Of a stretch of 64,000 bases of DNA, positions 62,599-64,000 are shown one piece after another. Numbering within the stretch: position 1 is the first letter of the stretch; every line of letters starts with the position of its first letter. This stretch comes from Acidisarcina sp963790505. GTDB taxonomy: Bacteria > Acidobacteriota > Terriglobia > Terriglobales > Acidobacteriaceae. The DNA lies in assembly GCA_963790505.1 (NCBI GenBank), contig CAWBOT010000006.1:1-64000 (forward strand). The letters are read 5' to 3'. Position numbers and translations under genes: made by a program. The notes below the pieces were generated by a model that saw only the letters and a list, made by a program, of their open reading frames with translations, did no database searches and was not told the origin of the DNA.

Positions 62599-64000
62599 CT
62601 ATTCATAGGTCGTATCCATATCTTCGGGGTGCTTCATGTCCCACAGCGGACGACGGCTGCTCACCGAGGGCTCAATAGCGAAGTTATAAGCCGGCGGCGG
62701 CGAGCTGGTCGACCACTCCAGCGTCCACGCGTCCCACGGATCGGGACCCGCCACCGGCCCGCGGAAGTACGACCAGACCATATTGGCGACGAAGATGACC
62801 GTTCCAATCGACTGAATGACAGCGCCGACGCCGATGATCAGGTTCCATACATCCCATCCCCGGCCCGGCTCATAGGTGTAGATGCGCCGCGGCATACCCA
62901 GCAGTCCCGGCACATGCATGAAATCGAAGGTGAGATGGAAGCCGATCACGAACAGCCAGAAGTGCCACTTGCCAAGTTTTTCGCTCAGCATTCGTCCGGT
63001 GATCTTCGGGAACCAGTAATAGAAGGCTCCGAACAACGCAAAGAGAATCGCTCCTACCAGGACATAGTGGAAATGGGCCACGACGAAATAGGAGTTACCC
63101 AGCTGCCAGTCGAAGGGCGCCGCCGAAAGCATGATGCCCGTCAACCCGGCGATCATGAACTGAAACAAGAATCCCGTGCAAAAGAGCATCGGCGTCTTGA
63201 AGATCAGCTTCCCGCCCCACATCGTGGCAATCCAGTTGAAAATCTTGATCCCCGTCGGGATAGAGATAATCATCGTCGAGACGGTAAAGAAGATGTTCCC
63301 CTCGGCACCCAACCCAACAGTGAACATGTGGTGCGCCCAGACGCTCAGGCTAATGAAGCCGATCGCCACGCTGGCGGCCACCATCGCTGAATATCCAAAC
63401 ATCGCCTTGCGCGAAAACACCGGAATGATCTCGTTCACAAACGCGAACGCCGGCATCACCAGGATGTAGACCTCCGGATGGCCGAAGATCCAGAAGAAAT
63501 GCATCCATAGAACCGCTGAACCGCCCGCCTGCGTGTCAAAGAAGTGCGCCCCAAGATATCGATCCAGGGTGAGCATGATCTGCGCCGCAGTCAACGGGCT
63601 TACTGCGACAAACACCAGAAACCCGACGACGAGGTAGAGCCACGGCAGCAGCGGCACCCGGCTCATGGTCATGCCCTTGCAGCGCATGCACAGGATGGTC
63701 GCCACAATATTCACCGCAGTTCCTGTCGAGCCGATGCCGCTCAGCAGGATTGCAAACGTCCAGTAGTCGGTGCTGTGGCCGAGCGAAAAGACCTTCGACG
63801 TCAGCGGTGCATAGGCGAACCAGCCCACGTCGGGCGCCGAACCCGCGCCATAGAGCCCATCGCCGCCGAGATAGCTGAAATACAGCAGGATGCCGCCGAA
63901 CGCTGAAATCCAGAAGGAAAACGCGTTCAGCCGTGGAAAGGCCATGTCCCGCGCGCCGATCATCAGCGGGATGAGGTAGTTTCCAAACCCTAACAGGATC
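62599..64000 (-). CDS. Cytochrome c oxidase subunit I (5' end cut by window edge)
   Basis: Heme-copper oxidase catalytic subunit, at least 466 residues visible. The open frame continues past 64000 (its start lies to the right). HPEVYILVMPAFAFVNEI holds the CuB His-Tyr pair. AHFHYVLVGAILFALFGAFY carries the heme histidines. GLGAEGNIFFTVSTMIISIP is a conserved segment. The C-terminal tail ends with PEDMDTTYE. It reduces oxygen and pumps protons. cox2 is expected just outside the window. Confidence 0.95.
   Translation of the reverse strand, partial: ILLGFGNYLIPLMIGARDMAFPRLNAFSFWISAFGGILLYFSYLGGDGLYGAGSAPDVGWFAYAPLTSKVFSLGHSTDYWTFAILLSGIGSTGTAVNIVATILCMRCKGMTMSRVPLLPWLYLVVGFLVFVAVSPLTAAQIMLTLDRYLGAHFFDTQAGGSAVLWMHFFWIFGHPEVYILVMPAFAFVNEIIPVFSRKAMFGYSAMVAASVAIGFISLSVWAHHMFTVGLGAEGNIFFTVSTMIISIPTGIKIFNWIATMWGGKLIFKTPMLFCTGFLFQFMIAGLTGIMLSAAPFDWQLGNSYFVVAHFHYVLVGAILFALFGAFYYWFPKITGRMLSEKLGKWHFWLFVIGFHLTFDFMHVPGLLGMPRRIYTYEPGRGWDVWNLIIGVGAVIQSIGTVIFVANMVWSYFRGPVAGPDPWDAWTLEWSTSSPPPAYNFAIEPSVSSRRPLWDMKHPEDMDTTYE

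Noticed and set aside
61933..63390. 485-codon open frame on the plus strand over cox1 and cox3
   Set aside because: It is antisense to clearly conserved oxidase genes and rich in Arg, Asp and His with no domain.

Overview
The window looks like a chromosomal segment of an Acidobacteriota bacterium (probably Terriglobia/Acidobacteriaceae). The reasons are the GC-rich sequence, three long MacB/FtsX-type permeases of the acidobacterial ADOP kind (one pair behind a PadR regulator), and a gram-negative envelope gene set (LolCD). Identification rests on protein motifs read by eye; no database search was run.

Region 1 (about 1-16,420) is decayed or frameshifted. It holds a PadR regulator and two ADOP permeases in pieces, a broken LysR regulator, an excisionase-like HTH gene with a broken tyrosine integrase beside a tRNA-Asp gene, a DJ-1/PfpI remnant, an intact pair of 'mobile mystery' proteins A (HTH) and B (Fic), an HNH nuclease remnant, and a locus for a phenolic-lipid or alkylquinone-like product: type III polyketide synthase, methyltransferase, DUF2306 membrane protein, FAD oxidoreductase and YceI. 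The synthase, methyltransferase, DUF2306 and YceI genes carry single-base frameshifts but keep their key residues; the FAD oxidoreductase is intact. Either this block is recently pseudogenised or the sequence there contains indel errors.

Region 2 (about 16,600-37,900) is intact mixed housekeeping and envelope sequence: YtxH, clpC, LolD and a LolC/E permease separated by other genes, a GAF protein with a phosphoacceptor-like segment but no ATPase domain, a secreted beta-propeller protein, a SnoaL-like and NmrA-like pair divergent from an HxlR regulator with a palindromic operator, a phosphopantetheinyl transferase with a membrane acyltransferase, a heme-binding HAMP protein, an intact ADOP permease, an M48 metalloprotease, a CYTH protein and a sulfatase.

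Region 3 (about 38,000-52,760) is a complex I operon on the minus strand, in the order nuoA-C-D-(123-aa unknown)-E-F-(AT-rich PD-(D/E)XK-like gene)-G-H-J-K-L-M-N. nuoB and nuoI are absent from it.

Region 4 (52,970-64,000) has a serine hydrolase on the plus strand. On the minus strand is a terminal-oxidase/bc operon: cox1 (cut by the window edge), cox3, a COX4-like fusion membrane protein, a diheme cytochrome c, a Rieske protein, a cytochrome b-c fusion and a CtaG-like assembly protein. It is followed by a large adenylation-ACP-PlsC fusion enzyme. Regions 3 and 4 together encode NADH oxidation, quinol oxidation and oxygen reduction, so the window carries most of an aerobic electron transport chain.
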